64,000 nt of DNA from Criblamydia sequanensis CRIB-18 (GCF_000750955.1 NZ_CCEJ010000001.1:236197-300196); one strand, 5' to 3'. Shown: positions 35,717 through 46,764, numbered from the stretch's first letter. The notes: generated from the sequence alone by a model not told the origin. A program made the numbers and translations.

Positions 35717-36084
35717 TGAAGAAAATTAAAGCTGAAAAAGCTGTATATGCGACAAAAAAAATCCGTAAAGGTGATAAAGTTGTTGCCATTGCCGGAAACA
35801 ACAAAGGACAACAAGGCACTGTTCTTAAAGTTATCGGTGATAAAGTGATTGTACAAGGTTTGAATTTGCGAAAGCGCCATGTTAAGCGCTCCCAGCAAAA
35901 CACAGCCGGTGGAATCATAGAAATGGAGAAGCCCATTCACGTATCTAATTTAAGTCCGTCTGTGAATGAGGGTGAACCTGTAAAGCTTAAAGTTAAAGCG
36001 AACGACAAAGGGGAAAAACAGCTCGTCTACAAAGACGGCGACCAAGATAAAGTGTATCGTTCCTTAAAAAAACATAACAATTAA
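35716..36084 (+). CDS. rplX: 50S ribosomal protein L24
   Basis: 122 residues with the KOW motif KIRKGDKVVAIAGNNKGQQG. An initiator of 50S assembly. GGAGG in the rplN 3' end serves as its ribosome site. Confidence 0.97.
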   Translation: MKKIKAEKAVYATKKIRKGDKVVAIAGNNKGQQGTVLKVIGDKVIVQGLNLRKRHVKRSQQNTAGGIIEMEKPIHVSNLSPSVNEGEPVKLKVKANDKGEKQLVYKDGDQDKVYRSLKKHNN

Positions 36085-36101
36085 ACGAGTTGAATTAAAC
36101 A

Positions 36102-36659
36102 ATGTCTCGTCTAAAGAAAAGATACGATAGTCAAATCAAAGAAGCCCTTCAGCAAAAGTTCGGCTACATAAATCCCATGATGATTCCTAAAATGGAAAAA
36201 ATCGTCATAAACATGGGTATTGCTGAAGCGTCAAAAGACAAAAACTCGATACAGGATTGCGTTAAAGAGATGACGTTGCTTTCCGGTCAAAAACCGATCA
36301 TCATCAGATCAACGAAATCCATTTCGAACTTCAAGCTCCGGGAAGGTCAGCCTATAGGCATTAAAGTGACCCTAAGAGGAAAGCGGATGTACGATTTCAT
36401 GGATCGATTTTTTAATATTGTCTGCCCTCGTATTCGTGACTTCAGAGGTTTTGAGTCGAAAGCGGATGGTAGAGGTAATTACTCGCTTGGTTTAGATGAC
36501 CAGCAAGTGTTTCCGGAAATAAATCTTGATGAAGTCAAAAGAACGCAAGGGATGAATATCACATTTGTCACTACTGCAGAGACCGATGAAGAGTGCATCG
36601 AATTGTTAAGAGTACTCGGTCTGCCTTTTAAAAATTTACCAGTAGCGGTAGCAGCATAG
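36102..36659 (+). CDS. rplE: 50S ribosomal protein L5
   Basis: 185 residues; binds 5S rRNA in the central protuberance. [33 protein letters not shown] and FRGF are characteristic. rpsN (S14), which normally follows, is not present: rpsH starts 12 bp later. Confidence 0.98.
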   Translation: MSRLKKRYDSQIKEALQQKFGYINPMMIPKMEKIVINMGIAEASKDKNSIQDCVKEMTLLSGQKPIIIRSTKSISNFKLREGQPIGIKVTLRGKRMYDFMDRFFNIVCPRIRDFRGFESKADGRGNYSLGLDDQQVFPEINLDEVKRTQGMNITFVTTAETDEECIELLRVLGLPFKNLPVAVAA

Positions 36660-36671
36660 GAGAAAGACGTT

Positions 36672-37070
36672 ATGGCATTAAGCGATCCAATAGCCGATTT
36701 CCTGACAAGAGTTAGAAACGCAAGTTCGGCTGAAAGACGATATGTTGATATTTGTTGGAGCAAGATGAAAGAGAAGCTTGCAGAAATCTTGAAAGAACAA
36801 GGCTTTGTTGAAAACTACCTCGTTAAGAAAGAGAACGACAAAAGAGGAACTATTCGTATTTTCTTAAAATATGATAGCAGAAAACCGGTTATCCGAGGAC
36901 TGAAAAGAGTATCCAAACCGGGATTAAGACGTTATGTAAAACATGAAGACATTCCAAACTTCTTTGGTGGATACGGTGTTGCTATTGTATCTACATCGCA
37001 GGGTGTAATGGTCGGTAATGAAGCGACAAAACGCCGTATTGGCGGTGAGCTTCTTTGTATGATTTGGTAA
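36672..37070 (+). CDS. rpsH: 30S ribosomal protein S8
   Basis: 132 residues; binds the central domain of 16S rRNA. DPIADFLTRVRNA at the start and the closing VATKRRIGGELLCMIW-type segment (STSQGVM, then RRIGGELL) are diagnostic. In other bacteria S8 represses the spc operon. Confidence 0.97.
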   Translation: MALSDPIADFLTRVRNASSAERRYVDICWSKMKEKLAEILKEQGFVENYLVKKENDKRGTIRIFLKYDSRKPVIRGLKRVSKPGLRRYVKHEDIPNFFGGYGVAIVSTSQGVMVGNEATKRRIGGELLCMIW

Positions 37071-37088
37071 GCGAAAGGAGTTAGTGAA

Positions 37089-37628
37089 ATGTCTCGTAAA
37101 GGAAAACAGCCGGTTGAGCTTCCAAAAAATGTCGAAGTAAAGCTTACAAAAGGCCATATTCTAGCGAAAGGCCCTAAAGGTCAGCTAGAGCGTGACTTTC
37201 CTGAATATGTCATTATTAAGCAGGAAGAGAATGAGCTTTTAGTAAATGTCGATGAAAATGTTGACGAGCAAAGTGCTTTGCATGGTCTTTGGAGAGCTCT
37301 TATTAATAACCTGATTGAAGGTGTTTCTAAAGGCTTTGAGAAAAAGCTTGAAATGATCGGTGTAGGTTATAGAGCAGCCGTTAAAGGTAAAGTTGTTGAT
37401 ATTCAAGTTGGTAATTCTCATCCAACCGTTTTGACAATTCCTGAAGGAATTACTGTGGCTGTTGAAAAGAACACTTTGATTACGATCTCTGGCGCAGACA
37501 AACAGAAAGTCGGCCAGTTTGCAGCGGATATTCGATCCAAAAAGCCGCCTGAACCATACCAAGGGAAGGGCATACGTTATCAAGGCGAATACGTCCGTAG
37601 AAAAGCAGGAAAAGCCTCAGGCAAATAA
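37089..37628 (+). CDS. rplF: 50S ribosomal protein L6
   Basis: 179 residues, two related domains. Conserved VGYRAAVKGK and KPPEPYQGKGIRYQGE near the C-terminus, which contacts the sarcin-ricin region. AAAGGAG precedes the ATG. Confidence 0.98.
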   Translation: MSRKGKQPVELPKNVEVKLTKGHILAKGPKGQLERDFPEYVIIKQEENELLVNVDENVDEQSALHGLWRALINNLIEGVSKGFEKKLEMIGVGYRAAVKGKVVDIQVGNSHPTVLTIPEGITVAVEKNTLITISGADKQKVGQFAADIRSKKPPEPYQGKGIRYQGEYVRRKAGKASGK

Positions 37629-37663
37629 GCTCTAAGGCAGCTAAAAGAAGGCAAAAAATTACT

Positions 37664-38035
37664 ATGAATCACTCACGAGTAAAAAATAATCAGAAAAGAC
37701 TTAAGCGTGCAATTCGTGTTCGAAAGCACCTTAGGGGGACAAGCGTAAAGCCTAGGCTTTCGGTTATTAAGTCGAATAAGCATTTGCAAGTGCAGCTCAT
37801 TGATGATGATGCTGGCAAAACACTTTGCAGCATGTCTACTTTAAATGCTGAATTTAAAGGAACAGACTTAGGAAAGAAGTCAAAAGCTGCAGCTGCAAAA
37901 ATGGGCGAAATTATCGCAGACAAGGCAATCAGCCTTAATATCCGTGAAGTCATTTTTGATCGCGGTCCAAGCAAATATCATGGAATTTTAGCGGAACTTG
38001 CTGATGCGGCAAGAAACCGTGGATTACAGTTTTAA
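37664..38035 (+). CDS. rplR: 50S ribosomal protein L18
   Basis: 123 residues; binds 5S rRNA. The basic N-terminus (NNQKRLKRAIRVRKHLRGTS) and the ending FDRGPSKYHGILAELADAA are typical. Confidence 0.97.
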   Translation: MNHSRVKNNQKRLKRAIRVRKHLRGTSVKPRLSVIKSNKHLQVQLIDDDAGKTLCSMSTLNAEFKGTDLGKKSKAAAAKMGEIIADKAISLNIREVIFDRGPSKYHGILAELADAARNRGLQF

Positions 38036-38052
38036 CCGTTTTTTAGGTCACG

Positions 38053-38547
38053 ATGGCAAAACAAAGCGATTCATCAAAAAAAGAAAAAGTTCAGAGCGAC
38101 ATCACTGAAAAAGTGCTGTACATCAACCGTTGCGCAAAAGTCGTCAAGGGCGGCCGAAAATTTAGTTTTTCGGCGTTGATTTTGGCAGGAGATGGGAAAG
38201 GTAAAGTCGGTTATGGGTTTGCCAAAGCGAATGAACTTACCGACGCTATTCGAAAGGGTGGTGAAGCAGCACGTAAAAACATGCAAAGCTTTCCTATGGA
38301 AGGAACGACTATCCCGCACGAAATTGAAGTCAAATGCGATGGCGTTACAGTCCTACTAAAGCCTGTAGCAAGAGGCAGTGGCATCATTGCCGGTTCAAAA
38401 CTAAGAGATGTGCTTGAACTTGCAGGAATTAAAGATATCATGGCGAAAAATTTGAGAGGTAATAACCCTGTTAACATGGTTAAAGCAATATTTAAAGCAC
38501 TCTCCCAATTGCAAAGCCGTGCAGTAATTAAACAAGTAAGAGGTTAA
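38053..38547 (+). CDS. rpsE: 30S ribosomal protein S5
   Basis: 164 residues; decoding-fidelity protein near the mRNA entry. VVKGGRKFSFSALILAGDGK and GSGIIAGSKLRDVLELAGI are diagnostic. rpmD (L30) is absent after it; rplO starts 1 bp after the stop. Confidence 0.98.
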   Translation: MAKQSDSSKKEKVQSDITEKVLYINRCAKVVKGGRKFSFSALILAGDGKGKVGYGFAKANELTDAIRKGGEAARKNMQSFPMEGTTIPHEIEVKCDGVTVLLKPVARGSGIIAGSKLRDVLELAGIKDIMAKNLRGNNPVNMVKAIFKALSQLQSRAVIKQVRG

Positions 38548-38548
38548 T

Positions 38549-39004
38549 ATGTTGACTCTCGGATCACTATCCAATACCTCAAAAGATCGAAAAAGAAAGC
38601 GTCGTGTCGGCCGTGGCATTTCATCCGGTGCTGGTAAAACCTGTAACAGGGGTACCAAAGGTGAAGGCGCAAGATCCGGTTGGAGAAAGCGTGAGACTTA
38701 TGAAGGCGGACAATTTCGTACTTATATGAAATTTCCTGAAAGGGGATTTAGCAATGTTCGATTCCAAAGAAAGCTTGATGCGATTAATCTGGATCAAATT
38801 GATGCAATATATGAAAATGGCGAAGTTGTCAGTTTAGCTACACTAAAAGAGAAAGGCTTTTTAAAGAGCAAATCCCATGGGCTTAAAATTCTAGGCAATG
38901 GCAGTTTGACAAAGAAAGTTAAAATCGAAGCTGTAGCTTTATCAAAGACCGCTAAGGAAAAATTGGAACAAGCAGATATTCAAGTTAAGTTGCTTGAAGT
39001 TTAA
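38549..39004 (+). CDS. rplO: 50S ribosomal protein L15
   Basis: 151 residues. RVGRGISSGAGKTCNRGTKG and the C-terminal KVKIEAVALSKTAKEKLEQA match L15. A late assembly protein. It is 49 bp before secY. Confidence 0.97.
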   Translation: MLTLGSLSNTSKDRKRKRRVGRGISSGAGKTCNRGTKGEGARSGWRKRETYEGGQFRTYMKFPERGFSNVRFQRKLDAINLDQIDAIYENGEVVSLATLKEKGFLKSKSHGLKILGNGSLTKKVKIEAVALSKTAKEKLEQADIQVKLLEV

Positions 39005-39053
39005 AGATTGTAGTTCTGTTATCGAAAAAGCCGTGAATGGGAGCGAATAGCGC

Positions 39054-40424
39054 ATGCTGCAGGGTATACAACGTGTTTTGCAAGTGCCGGAACTTAGGCA
39101 AAAAATCCTATTTACTTTTCTGATGCTTTGCGTTTGCCGCATCGGGGGATTTATTCCTGTACCTGGTATCAATGGTGAAGTTGCTTTGTCGTATTTTAGA
39201 CAGGCAATGGGAGGAGGACAAAATATCTTCCAAATGATCGACATCTTTTCGGGAGGCGCTTTCTCTCAAATGACTGTCGTCGCTCTTGGTGTTGTACCCT
39301 ATATATCAGCATCCATTATAACGCAGCTTCTTGTAGCCACGTGGCCTTCGTTACAAAGAGAAATTCGCGAGAATCAAGATGTTGGAAGACGGAAGATTAA
39401 TAAGATCACCCGTCTTCTAACGATTATACTCTCCGTTCTTCAGTCAGGTTTATTCGCGAAATATGCGGTTCAAATGAACTTTGCAAGACCTGGGATTATA
39501 ACAGGTGAGCTCTTGGATTTTCAACTTTTTGGCATGCCATGGCTTTTTTACCTTGTTGTTGTGGCAACAATGACGACAGGGACCATGTTTTTAATGTGGA
39601 TCGGTGAACAGATTACAGAAAAAGGGATAGGCAATGGGATGAGTTTAATCATCACCATCGGCATTTTATCCCAGTTGCCAAGTGCTATGGGAATGATTTT
39701 CCAGCAATTGAATTTGGACTCGCAAGAGCCGGGGCAAATGAATTTCGCTTCAGTCCTTTTACTGATCGGAGTTTTTGTCTTTGTTACTCTTGCTACTATT
39801 TTGATAATCCAAGGGCATCGGCGAATTCCATTGCAGCATGCTCGAAGGGTTGTAGGCCGCAAGGAAGTACAAGGGGGAGCATCTTATATCCCTCTTAAAG
39901 TGAATTATGCCGGAGTGATACCTGTTATTTTCGCCTCTTCCTTGCTTATGTTTCCTACAACTATCGGTTCTTTTATAGGGGCCGGTAACTGGGTTGGGAT
40001 GGTAGCAAGTTGGATGGACCCTAAAACGAAAATGTATTTGATCATGTATGTGATGTTGATCATTTTCTTTACCTATTTTTGGACAGCGACTCAGTTTCAT
40101 CCCGATCAAATTGCATCGGATATGAAGAAAAATGGAGCGTTTATTCCGGGGATTAGGCAGGGGCGTCCGACACAAGAGTATTTGGAGACCACTATGAATA
40201 GAATCACGTTCTTAGGGGCTGTTTTCCTAGCGTTGATAGCGATTTTGCCAATGATTGTGCAAAAAATCTTAATAGTGCCGCAAACAATAAGTTATTTTTT
40301 CGGTGGAACTGCACTTCTTATTCTTGTCGGCGTTGTACTTGATACCATGAAACAAGTTGAGTCGCACTTACTGATGAAGCGCTACGAAGGTTTTATGAAG
40401 CGAGGACGTTTTAAAGGACGCTAA
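39054..40424 (+). CDS. secY: Protein translocase channel subunit SecY
   Basis: 456 residues with ten membrane helices, forming the inner-membrane translocation pore. [12 protein letters not shown] (helix 1-plug region), [32 protein letters not shown] and the cytoplasmic loop [19 protein letters not shown] are all characteristic. It lies in the usual place after rplO. Confidence 0.98.
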   Translation: MLQGIQRVLQVPELRQKILFTFLMLCVCRIGGFIPVPGINGEVALSYFRQAMGGGQNIFQMIDIFSGGAFSQMTVVALGVVPYISASIITQLLVATWPSLQREIRENQDVGRRKINKITRLLTIILSVLQSGLFAKYAVQMNFARPGIITGELLDFQLFGMPWLFYLVVVATMTTGTMFLMWIGEQITEKGIGNGMSLIITIGILSQLPSAMGMIFQQLNLDSQEPGQMNFASVLLLIGVFVFVTLATILIIQGHRRIPLQHARRVVGRKEVQGGASYIPLKVNYAGVIPVIFASSLLMFPTTIGSFIGAGNWVGMVASWMDPKTKMYLIMYVMLIIFFTYFWTATQFHPDQIASDMKKNGAFIPGIRQGRPTQEYLETTMNRITFLGAVFLALIAILPMIVQKILIVPQTISYFFGGTALLILVGVVLDTMKQVESHLLMKRYEGFMKRGRFKGR

Positions 40425-40440
40425 AAGCGATTCTTCGTAC

Positions 40441-40469
40441 TTGCCTCAAATAAAAGATTATGATAAATT
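40441..40469 (+). promoter_or_regulatory. Possible internal promoter before rpsM
   Basis: TTGCCT (40441-40446), 17 bp, then TAAATT (40464-40469) in the 80-bp gap between secY and rpsM. rpmJ, which other bacteria carry here, is absent. A modest consensus match. Confidence 0.35.
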
Positions 40470-40504
40470 TATCCGTGTTATTTTTAAATTTTTAGGAGAA
40501 ATCA

Positions 40505-40873
40505 ATGCCTAGGGTCATAGGTATCGACATACCAGAGAAAAAACGCTTGGAGATTGCGCTGACATACATATATGGAATCGGCCGCACCCTGTCAAATGAG
40601 ATTCTCGCAAAGCTTGGACTAAATCCCGATATGCGTGCAGCAGAGCTTTCGCAAGACGATATAGCTAAATTAAACAGTCTTCTTCAAGCAGAATATGTCT
40701 TGGAAGGGGATTTAAGACGACAAGTTCAGAATAATATTAAACGCCTTATAGGCATTCATGCTTATCGCGGCACTCGCCATCGCGCTGGCCTCCCTGTTAG
40801 AGGACAACGAACAAGAACAAATTCAAGAACGCGAAAAGGCAGACGCAAAACTGTCGCTAATAAGAAGAAATAA
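40505..40873 (+). CDS. rpsM: 30S ribosomal protein S13
   Basis: 122 residues; contacts tRNA and L5 in the intersubunit bridge. [20 protein letters not shown] and [20 protein letters not shown] are diagnostic. TAGGAG lies before the ATG. Confidence 0.98.
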   Translation: MPRVIGIDIPEKKRLEIALTYIYGIGRTLSNEILAKLGLNPDMRAAELSQDDIAKLNSLLQAEYVLEGDLRRQVQNNIKRLIGIHAYRGTRHRAGLPVRGQRTRTNSRTRKGRRKTVANKKK

Positions 40874-40896
40874 TTTAATATATAGGAGCTAATGCC

Positions 40897-41310
40897 TTGG
40901 CTAAGCAACAAACCCCGGCTACACAGAAGAAAGTAGTCAAAACAAGAAAAAGATCAGCGCAAAACGTTCCAGTTGGAATTGCGTTTGTCAAAGCAACGTT
41001 TAACAACACTATCATTTCTATTACCGACCAAATGGGTCGTGTCGTATCATGGTCTTCTGCAGGAAGAGCTAACTTTGTTGGCTCTAGAAAGTCATCTGCT
41101 TTTGCAGCAACTGTTGCAGCGCAAGATGCCGGGAAAAAAGCACAAGAAGTGGGCATGAAAGAAGTCGAAGTTGTTTTGAAAGGCCCGGGAGCAGGTAGAG
41201 AGTCTGCCGTACGCGGACTTCAATCAACCGGTCTTATCATTACTTCTATTAAGGACAGAACACCCGTCCCACATAATGGATGCAGGCCAAGAAAACGCCG
41301 CCGTGTCTAA
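40897..41310 (+). CDS. rpsK: 30S ribosomal protein S11
   Basis: 137 residues; part of the mRNA exit platform. [20 protein letters not shown] and [18 protein letters not shown] are typical. It starts at TTG with AGGAG about 8 nt upstream; an ATG 5 nt before is out of frame. rpsD (S4), often next, is absent. Confidence 0.97.
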   Translation: MAKQQTPATQKKVVKTRKRSAQNVPVGIAFVKATFNNTIISITDQMGRVVSWSSAGRANFVGSRKSSAFAATVAAQDAGKKAQEVGMKEVEVVLKGPGAGRESAVRGLQSTGLIITSIKDRTPVPHNGCRPRKRRRV

Positions 41311-41357
41311 AATAAGATCAATTGAGTCAGGTTGGATAAGCATTTAGGAGTTGCAGC

Positions 41358-42473
41358 ATGTCAGTAAAGTATGGCAAATTTGAATTGCCAAACAAAATTA
41401 TCCTTGAAGAGGAAAATGCGTCGAAGACATTCGGCCGTTTTATTGCGGAGCCGTTTGAAAGAGGTTTTGGCCATACTATCGGTAACGCTATGCGACGCAT
41501 GATGCTTTCTTCTCTCGAAGCACCCGCAATTGTTTCAGTTCGGATTGAAGGCGTTCCTCACGAATTCATGGCCGTCGAAGGTGTCATTGAGGATATGACA
41601 AATATTATTTTAAATTTGAAAGGAGCTTTAATTCGTAAGCTTCCTTCAGATGAAGATCCACATTCAAAAGAACAGCGCATTTTAACAACGGTTGTTGAAG
41701 TGACGCAAGAGATGCTGGATGCTAACAAAGGTTTGGTTTCAATCAAATTAAAAGATGTCATTAAAGATGGCAATTTTGAAATTGTAAACCCTGAATTACA
41801 CTTGTTTTCCGTAACAAAGCCGATGAAGCGGCAAGTTGACCTCCGAATTGGATTTGGAAGAGGGTATGTACCTTCTGAAAGACATCAAGTTTTTGACAAG
41901 ACAGCAGACGATATTTTACTTGATGCTTGTTACTCGCCGGTTAGGCTTGTGAACTACTTTGTTGAGAACACACGTGTTGGCCAAGATACAGATTTCGATA
42001 AGTTAATTATGGAAGTCATTACAGATGGCCGAGTTACCCCAAGCGAGGCGGTTTCATTTGCCGCTCAGATCGGACAATTGCATTTCGACGTCTTTAATAA
42101 GCTAAAGACAAAAGCCATCAGCTTTGATGATGATGGTAAGTCTCGCGAAAGTGAAGATGACGATATCTTAGAAAAATTATGTTTGAGAATCGACGAAATT
42201 GAACTTTCTGTTCGATCCACAAATTGCTTGCAAGGGGCAAATATAGAAACTATTGCAGAGCTTGTCATCATCCCAGAGAGAAAAATGCTCGAATTCAGAA
42301 ATTTTGGAAAAAAATCTCTTAATGAGATTAAAGCCAAATTGCATGAGATGGGACTTGGGCTTGGCATGGACTTAGATCGCTTTGGCATCACGCGTGACAA
42401 CGTCAAAGATAAAGTAAAAGAATTAATGGAACGTTACAAAAAGAAAAAAGTTGTGCCTGCTGAAGTCGCGTAA
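41358..42473 (+). CDS. rpoA: RNA polymerase alpha subunit
   Basis: 371 residues, slightly longer than E. coli alpha because of a charged linker (DDDGKSRESEDDD, about 255-268). The N-terminal dimerisation domain includes RGFGHTIGNAMRRMMLSSLE. The C-terminal domain that binds UP elements and activators includes NIETIAELVIIPERKML and FGKKSLNEIKAKL. AGGAG precedes the ATG. Confidence 0.98.
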   Translation: MSVKYGKFELPNKIILEEENASKTFGRFIAEPFERGFGHTIGNAMRRMMLSSLEAPAIVSVRIEGVPHEFMAVEGVIEDMTNIILNLKGALIRKLPSDEDPHSKEQRILTTVVEVTQEMLDANKGLVSIKLKDVIKDGNFEIVNPELHLFSVTKPMKRQVDLRIGFGRGYVPSERHQVFDKTADDILLDACYSPVRLVNYFVENTRVGQDTDFDKLIMEVITDGRVTPSEAVSFAAQIGQLHFDVFNKLKTKAISFDDDGKSRESEDDDILEKLCLRIDEIELSVRSTNCLQGANIETIAELVIIPERKMLEFRNFGKKSLNEIKAKLHEMGLGLGMDLDRFGITRDNVKDKVKELMERYKKKKVVPAEVA

Positions 42474-42511
42474 GCGTAAGGGCTCAAGTAGAATTAGTAT
42501 AGGTAATATCA

Positions 42512-42940
42512 ATGAGACATTTAAATGATGGTAAGAAGTTAGGAAGAACTTCATCGCATCGTCGCTGTCTGATGGCTAATATGGTGAAGTCGTTAATTGA
42601 CAATGAGCGTTTGACAACGACTCTTCCCAAGGCTAAGCAACTTAGACGCTATGCAGAGAAAATGGTGACTCTTGCCAAAAAAAATACATTATCGACTAAG
42701 AGAAGAGCGATCGCAGAAATGATGATCCAATTCAATAAGTTGACTCCTAAAGAGATGCGCGCGGTTAAAAGCGGCGATACCTCTTCTTATAACGCGGATC
42801 GTAAAGTAATCGATAAGCTTTTTAGCATTTTGGGTCCACGTTTTAAAGAAAGACAAGGCGGTTATACTCGAATCGTAAAATTAGATTGCAGAAAAGGCGA
42901 TAAAGCTAAGCTCTGCGTAATTGAGTATCTTCCTGAATAG
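42512..42940 (+). CDS. rplQ: 50S ribosomal protein L17
   Basis: 142 residues. [20 protein letters not shown] and [19 protein letters not shown] match L17. It is the last gene of the ribosomal cluster and is followed by an intrinsic terminator. Confidence 0.97.
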   Translation: MRHLNDGKKLGRTSSHRRCLMANMVKSLIDNERLTTTLPKAKQLRRYAEKMVTLAKKNTLSTKRRAIAEMMIQFNKLTPKEMRAVKSGDTSSYNADRKVIDKLFSILGPRFKERQGGYTRIVKLDCRKGDKAKLCVIEYLPE

Positions 42941-42953
42941 TTTTTTTTCAAAT

Positions 42954-42992
42954 TGCGGTTTTGATGGATTAAATTGAAACCGCAGTTTTTTT
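42954..42992 (+). terminator. Rho-independent terminator of the ribosomal operon
   Basis: TGCGGTTT (42954-42961) pairs with AAACCGCA (42977-42984), followed by a T run. A second, weaker hairpin (CTCAGGTT/AACCGGAG, about 43001-43021) with its own T run follows, giving tandem termination. Confidence 0.85.
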
Positions 42993-43067
42993 CTTTAAAG
43001 CTCAGGTTCTTATAACCGGAGTTTTTCTTTTTTTGTAAAAGTCTCTCCCGCTTCCATCACCTTTTGC

Positions 43068-44346
<1,279 letters not shown>

Positions 44347-44398
44347 AAGTTTCTAAATAAAGCGCTTTTATAGAGAAGCACTTATATTGTAGATATGA

Positions 44399-44404
44399 TA
44401 TAAT
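44399..44404 (+). promoter_or_regulatory. Possible extended -10 promoter for the acidic protein gene
   Basis: TGA-TATAAT (TG at 44396-44397) fits an extended -10. The -35 (AAGCAC) is poor. It lies about 220 bp before the GTG start, so the mRNA would include the hairpin array at 44536-44580. Confidence 0.35.
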
Positions 44405-44535
44405 TAGAGATCATTTTTGTAAAAAATGAAACTATTTAAAATTATTTTTAATAAGCCTAATTGAACTTTTTTCTGTTAACCATTTTTCGTTTACGAAGTT
44501 CTTTTAAGGTGGATTAAATTTAGAAAAGTTAAAAA

Positions 44536-44580
44536 GTCTTTTCTTATCGATTCGATAAGAAAATTACGATAAGAGAAGAC
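44536..44580 (+). promoter_or_regulatory. Three-segment alternative hairpin (putative RNA switch or operator)
   Basis: TTTTCTTATCGA (44539-44550) pairs perfectly with TCGATAAGAAAA (44552-44563), a 25-nt palindrome with a single central T. The same left segment, extended to GTCTTTTCTTATCG (44536-44549), can instead pair with CGATAAGAGAAGAC (44567-44580) with a single G-U. The two structures exclude each other. The end is 45 nt before the GTG start of the next gene. Confidence 0.5.
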
Positions 44581-44624
44581 AGCAAATTAAATACATTGAA
44601 CCCTAAACAATGGATTAGCGACCT

Positions 44625-45716
44625 GTGGATTTTACACGCCAACCTATTATAGAAACTGTGATTACGGCCAAAGAAGGATTCAAACTTGTTGTGAGAAGCA
44701 GCAAAGGATCCGGCCAAGAAGAGTATTTTGTCGATGCTGTTGAGGTGGTTTCTTTCGGAAATTCTTTCTTTTTTCGTTCAACGGAAAAGCCAAAAGCCTT
44801 TTTAGTCCCGGCAACTGATTATGAAATACTAGAAGTCCGTGAAGCCAGAATGGTTTTGAAAAATGTCGGATTTGACAAAACGATTAAAATTGGCGGCGGA
44901 AAAGAAGGTTCTCTAAAGCTCCCCAAAGAGAGTGAGAAAGAGAAGCCTTACGAGCAAGCCCAAGAAGAAGGGGAAGAAGCCTCTCAAAATTCGAGATCTT
45001 CAGTTGAGAAGAAAAGAGATCGTCGTAAAAGTCTTAGAAGAAGAAGGGGCCGTGAAGAAACCGGAAATTCGAGTAAGGATGAAGAATCAAGCTCCCAAGA
45101 GACTCAAGAGACAATCGATTTGATCAGTTCTGAAATGGGCATACTGGAAGAGCCTAAAATTGAGCTCGGTGATAAAATTGAACTTCCTGAGCCTAAAAAA
45201 GTCGGTAAGAAAGGCCGTCAAGCGGCTATGGAAATTTCCGGGAACCTTTTAAAATCTCTTTTACCTCCTCCCCCTAACCTAATTTCTGACACTATCGATA
45301 AGTATCGGCAAAGCGAACTTTTTAAAGATGTGTTTTTCAAAGAAGAGAAGCAAGAAAAGGAAAAATCCTTTGACGAAGAGGAAAGGGGTGAAGAGCAAGG
45401 GAAAGGAGCTGTAGAAGATCTGACCGGAGAAGCCTCCTCTGAAGAAAATAAAGAGCCTCTTTTATCTCAGCCCGAGTACGGAAGTTTTGAGGTGAGTCAA
45501 GAAGAGGAAGAAAAAATTTATCAACAAAGAAAAAAGACTCATTTTACAAATGATTTCGAAGAGCCTTTTGAGATCTTTGGTGATAAACCTTACAATTCGG
45601 CTCTATTTGAGACGGAGCAAAGTTTTCTTGATTTTGACGTTTCAAAAGAGTGGCTTGAGGAATTACCTCAAAAAGTAAAAGAAGAGAGCCCTCAAGAAGA
45701 GAGCAATAAAGAATAA
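44625..45716 (+). CDS. Chlamydia-specific acidic protein (CT504 position)
   Basis: 363 residues. Residues 1-90 form a small folded domain rich in strands (ITAKEGFKLVVRSSKGSGQE, VVSFGNSFFFRS). A basic patch KKRDRRKSLRRRRGRE (about 129-144) is followed by a long, mostly disordered Glu/Ser/Lys-rich region. The mix of a folded N-terminus and an Arg-rich patch would suit RNA or nucleic acid binding, but no family is recognised. It starts with GTG and lacks a clear ribosome site. It occupies the place of CT504, after gapA, in Chlamydia. It ends at a terminator. Confidence 0.7.
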   Translation: MDFTRQPIIETVITAKEGFKLVVRSSKGSGQEEYFVDAVEVVSFGNSFFFRSTEKPKAFLVPATDYEILEVREARMVLKNVGFDKTIKIGGGKEGSLKLPKESEKEKPYEQAQEEGEEASQNSRSSVEKKRDRRKSLRRRRGREETGNSSKDEESSSQETQETIDLISSEMGILEEPKIELGDKIELPEPKKVGKKGRQAAMEISGNLLKSLLPPPPNLISDTIDKYRQSELFKDVFFKEEKQEKEKSFDEEERGEEQGKGAVEDLTGEASSEENKEPLLSQPEYGSFEVSQEEEEKIYQQRKKTHFTNDFEEPFEIFGDKPYNSALFETEQSFLDFDVSKEWLEELPQKVKEESPQEESNKE

Positions 45717-45722
45717 ATTTTC

Positions 45723-45761
45723 AGGCTTTGAGCGAAAAGCAGTCGTTCAAAGCCTTTTTTT
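45723..45761 (+). terminator. Rho-independent terminator
   Basis: AGGCTTTGA (45723-45731) pairs with TCAAAGCCT (45747-45755), followed by seven T. It lies between convergent genes, just at the EamA stop. Confidence 0.85.
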
Positions 45762-46680
45762 AGGCCCTGCTTGTCTCATCCAAATAAATCGTTTTCGTTT
45801 CCTCTTTATAAAAAAGCATCAAACCGACACTCATTCCCAAAAAAGCAAGTATAAAGGAAGAGGTAACGGGTTCATCTAAGAAAAGATACCCGAAGACTGC
45901 TGCAAAAAGAGGGTTGATTAAGCCTGCAAAAGCCATGAAAGTGACGCTAAATCGGCGAAGGGATCGAACATAGAGGGTGTAACAAATGATATTATGAATC
46001 AAAACTATATAGATTAGAGGAAAAATGAAACCTCTAAAAGAAAGCAGTTTCGAGAATTCTATGGTCTCAATTAAAAGGGAGACAGGAAGACTTATTAGCC
46101 CTCCTATAATAAAAGAAGAACCATTAATAAAGTTTGGGCTGAATTCTTTTGCATTCATCAATTTTCGGACGGAGTACCAGCCAATCACAGAAGTTAAAGC
46201 TGAAATAGCAAGAGCTGCTTCTGCCCATTTTTCCATTTCCGCTAATTGGAGCTTGGTCTCAAAAATCCAGGGTGACACCATTAGAGGGATAAAAGATAAG
46301 ATTCCGACAGTAAGACCCTCCCATTTTTTTCGAGTCATCTTTTCAAGTGAAAATACATAGGCGATAAGAGCTGAAGCAAAAGGCGAAAGAGTGTAAATCA
46401 AACAGGTTTTGGAGGAGGACATATACTGCAGCCCCCAAAACTCAAAGGCATTCGTTATAAAAACATTAAAAAGAGAAATTTGAAAAATAAGAGGGATAAA
46501 TTTAGTTGATTTGACAATTTGTTTTTTTAAATCAGATTTATTTTCAAAAAGAAAAAGGAGACATCCTGCGAGAAGCATTCGAACAGCTGTTAAAAAAAAA
46601 GGGGGGCAAGAGACTAAAGCCAGTTTCCCGATACTAAAAATACTCCCAAATAGGGCATACATTAAAAAAACTTGCCACAT
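45760..46680 (-). CDS. EamA/DMT-family transporter
   Basis: 306 residues with ten hydrophobic helices in two related halves, as in drug/metabolite transporters of the EamA family. The N-terminal half opens VFLMYALFGSIFSIGKLALV; the second half contains RRFSVTFMAFAGLINPLFAA and GYLFLDEPVTSSFILAFLG, a typical EamA ending. Substrate unknown: chlamydial relatives include a SAM transporter, but no feature here points to one. It is a monocistronic minus-strand gene, divergent from the next with an 84-bp very AT-rich gap. Confidence 0.88.
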   Translation of the reverse strand: MWQVFLMYALFGSIFSIGKLALVSCPPFFLTAVRMLLAGCLLFLFENKSDLKKQIVKSTKFIPLIFQISLFNVFITNAFEFWGLQYMSSSKTCLIYTLSPFASALIAYVFSLEKMTRKKWEGLTVGILSFIPLMVSPWIFETKLQLAEMEKWAEAALAISALTSVIGWYSVRKLMNAKEFSPNFINGSSFIIGGLISLPVSLLIETIEFSKLLSFRGFIFPLIYIVLIHNIICYTLYVRSLRRFSVTFMAFAGLINPLFAAVFGYLFLDEPVTSSFILAFLGMSVGLMLFYKEETKTIYLDETSRA

Positions 46681-46764
46681 TTTATTAGGCCCACTAGTTG
46701 ATTTCTAGTTTATATAAATTTATAAAATTTATAAAATAATAAATTAATTAATTAGAAAGATAAT

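Noticed and set aside
36659-36672. Missing rpsN, rpmD, rpmJ, rpsD and rpsJ as signs of damage to the ribosomal operon
   Set aside because: The same genes are absent from this cluster in Chlamydia, so the layout is normal for the order.
31274-42406. Many minus-strand and off-frame ORFs inside the ribosomal operon
   Set aside because: All are shadows of conserved ribosomal protein genes with no independent ribosome sites or family features.
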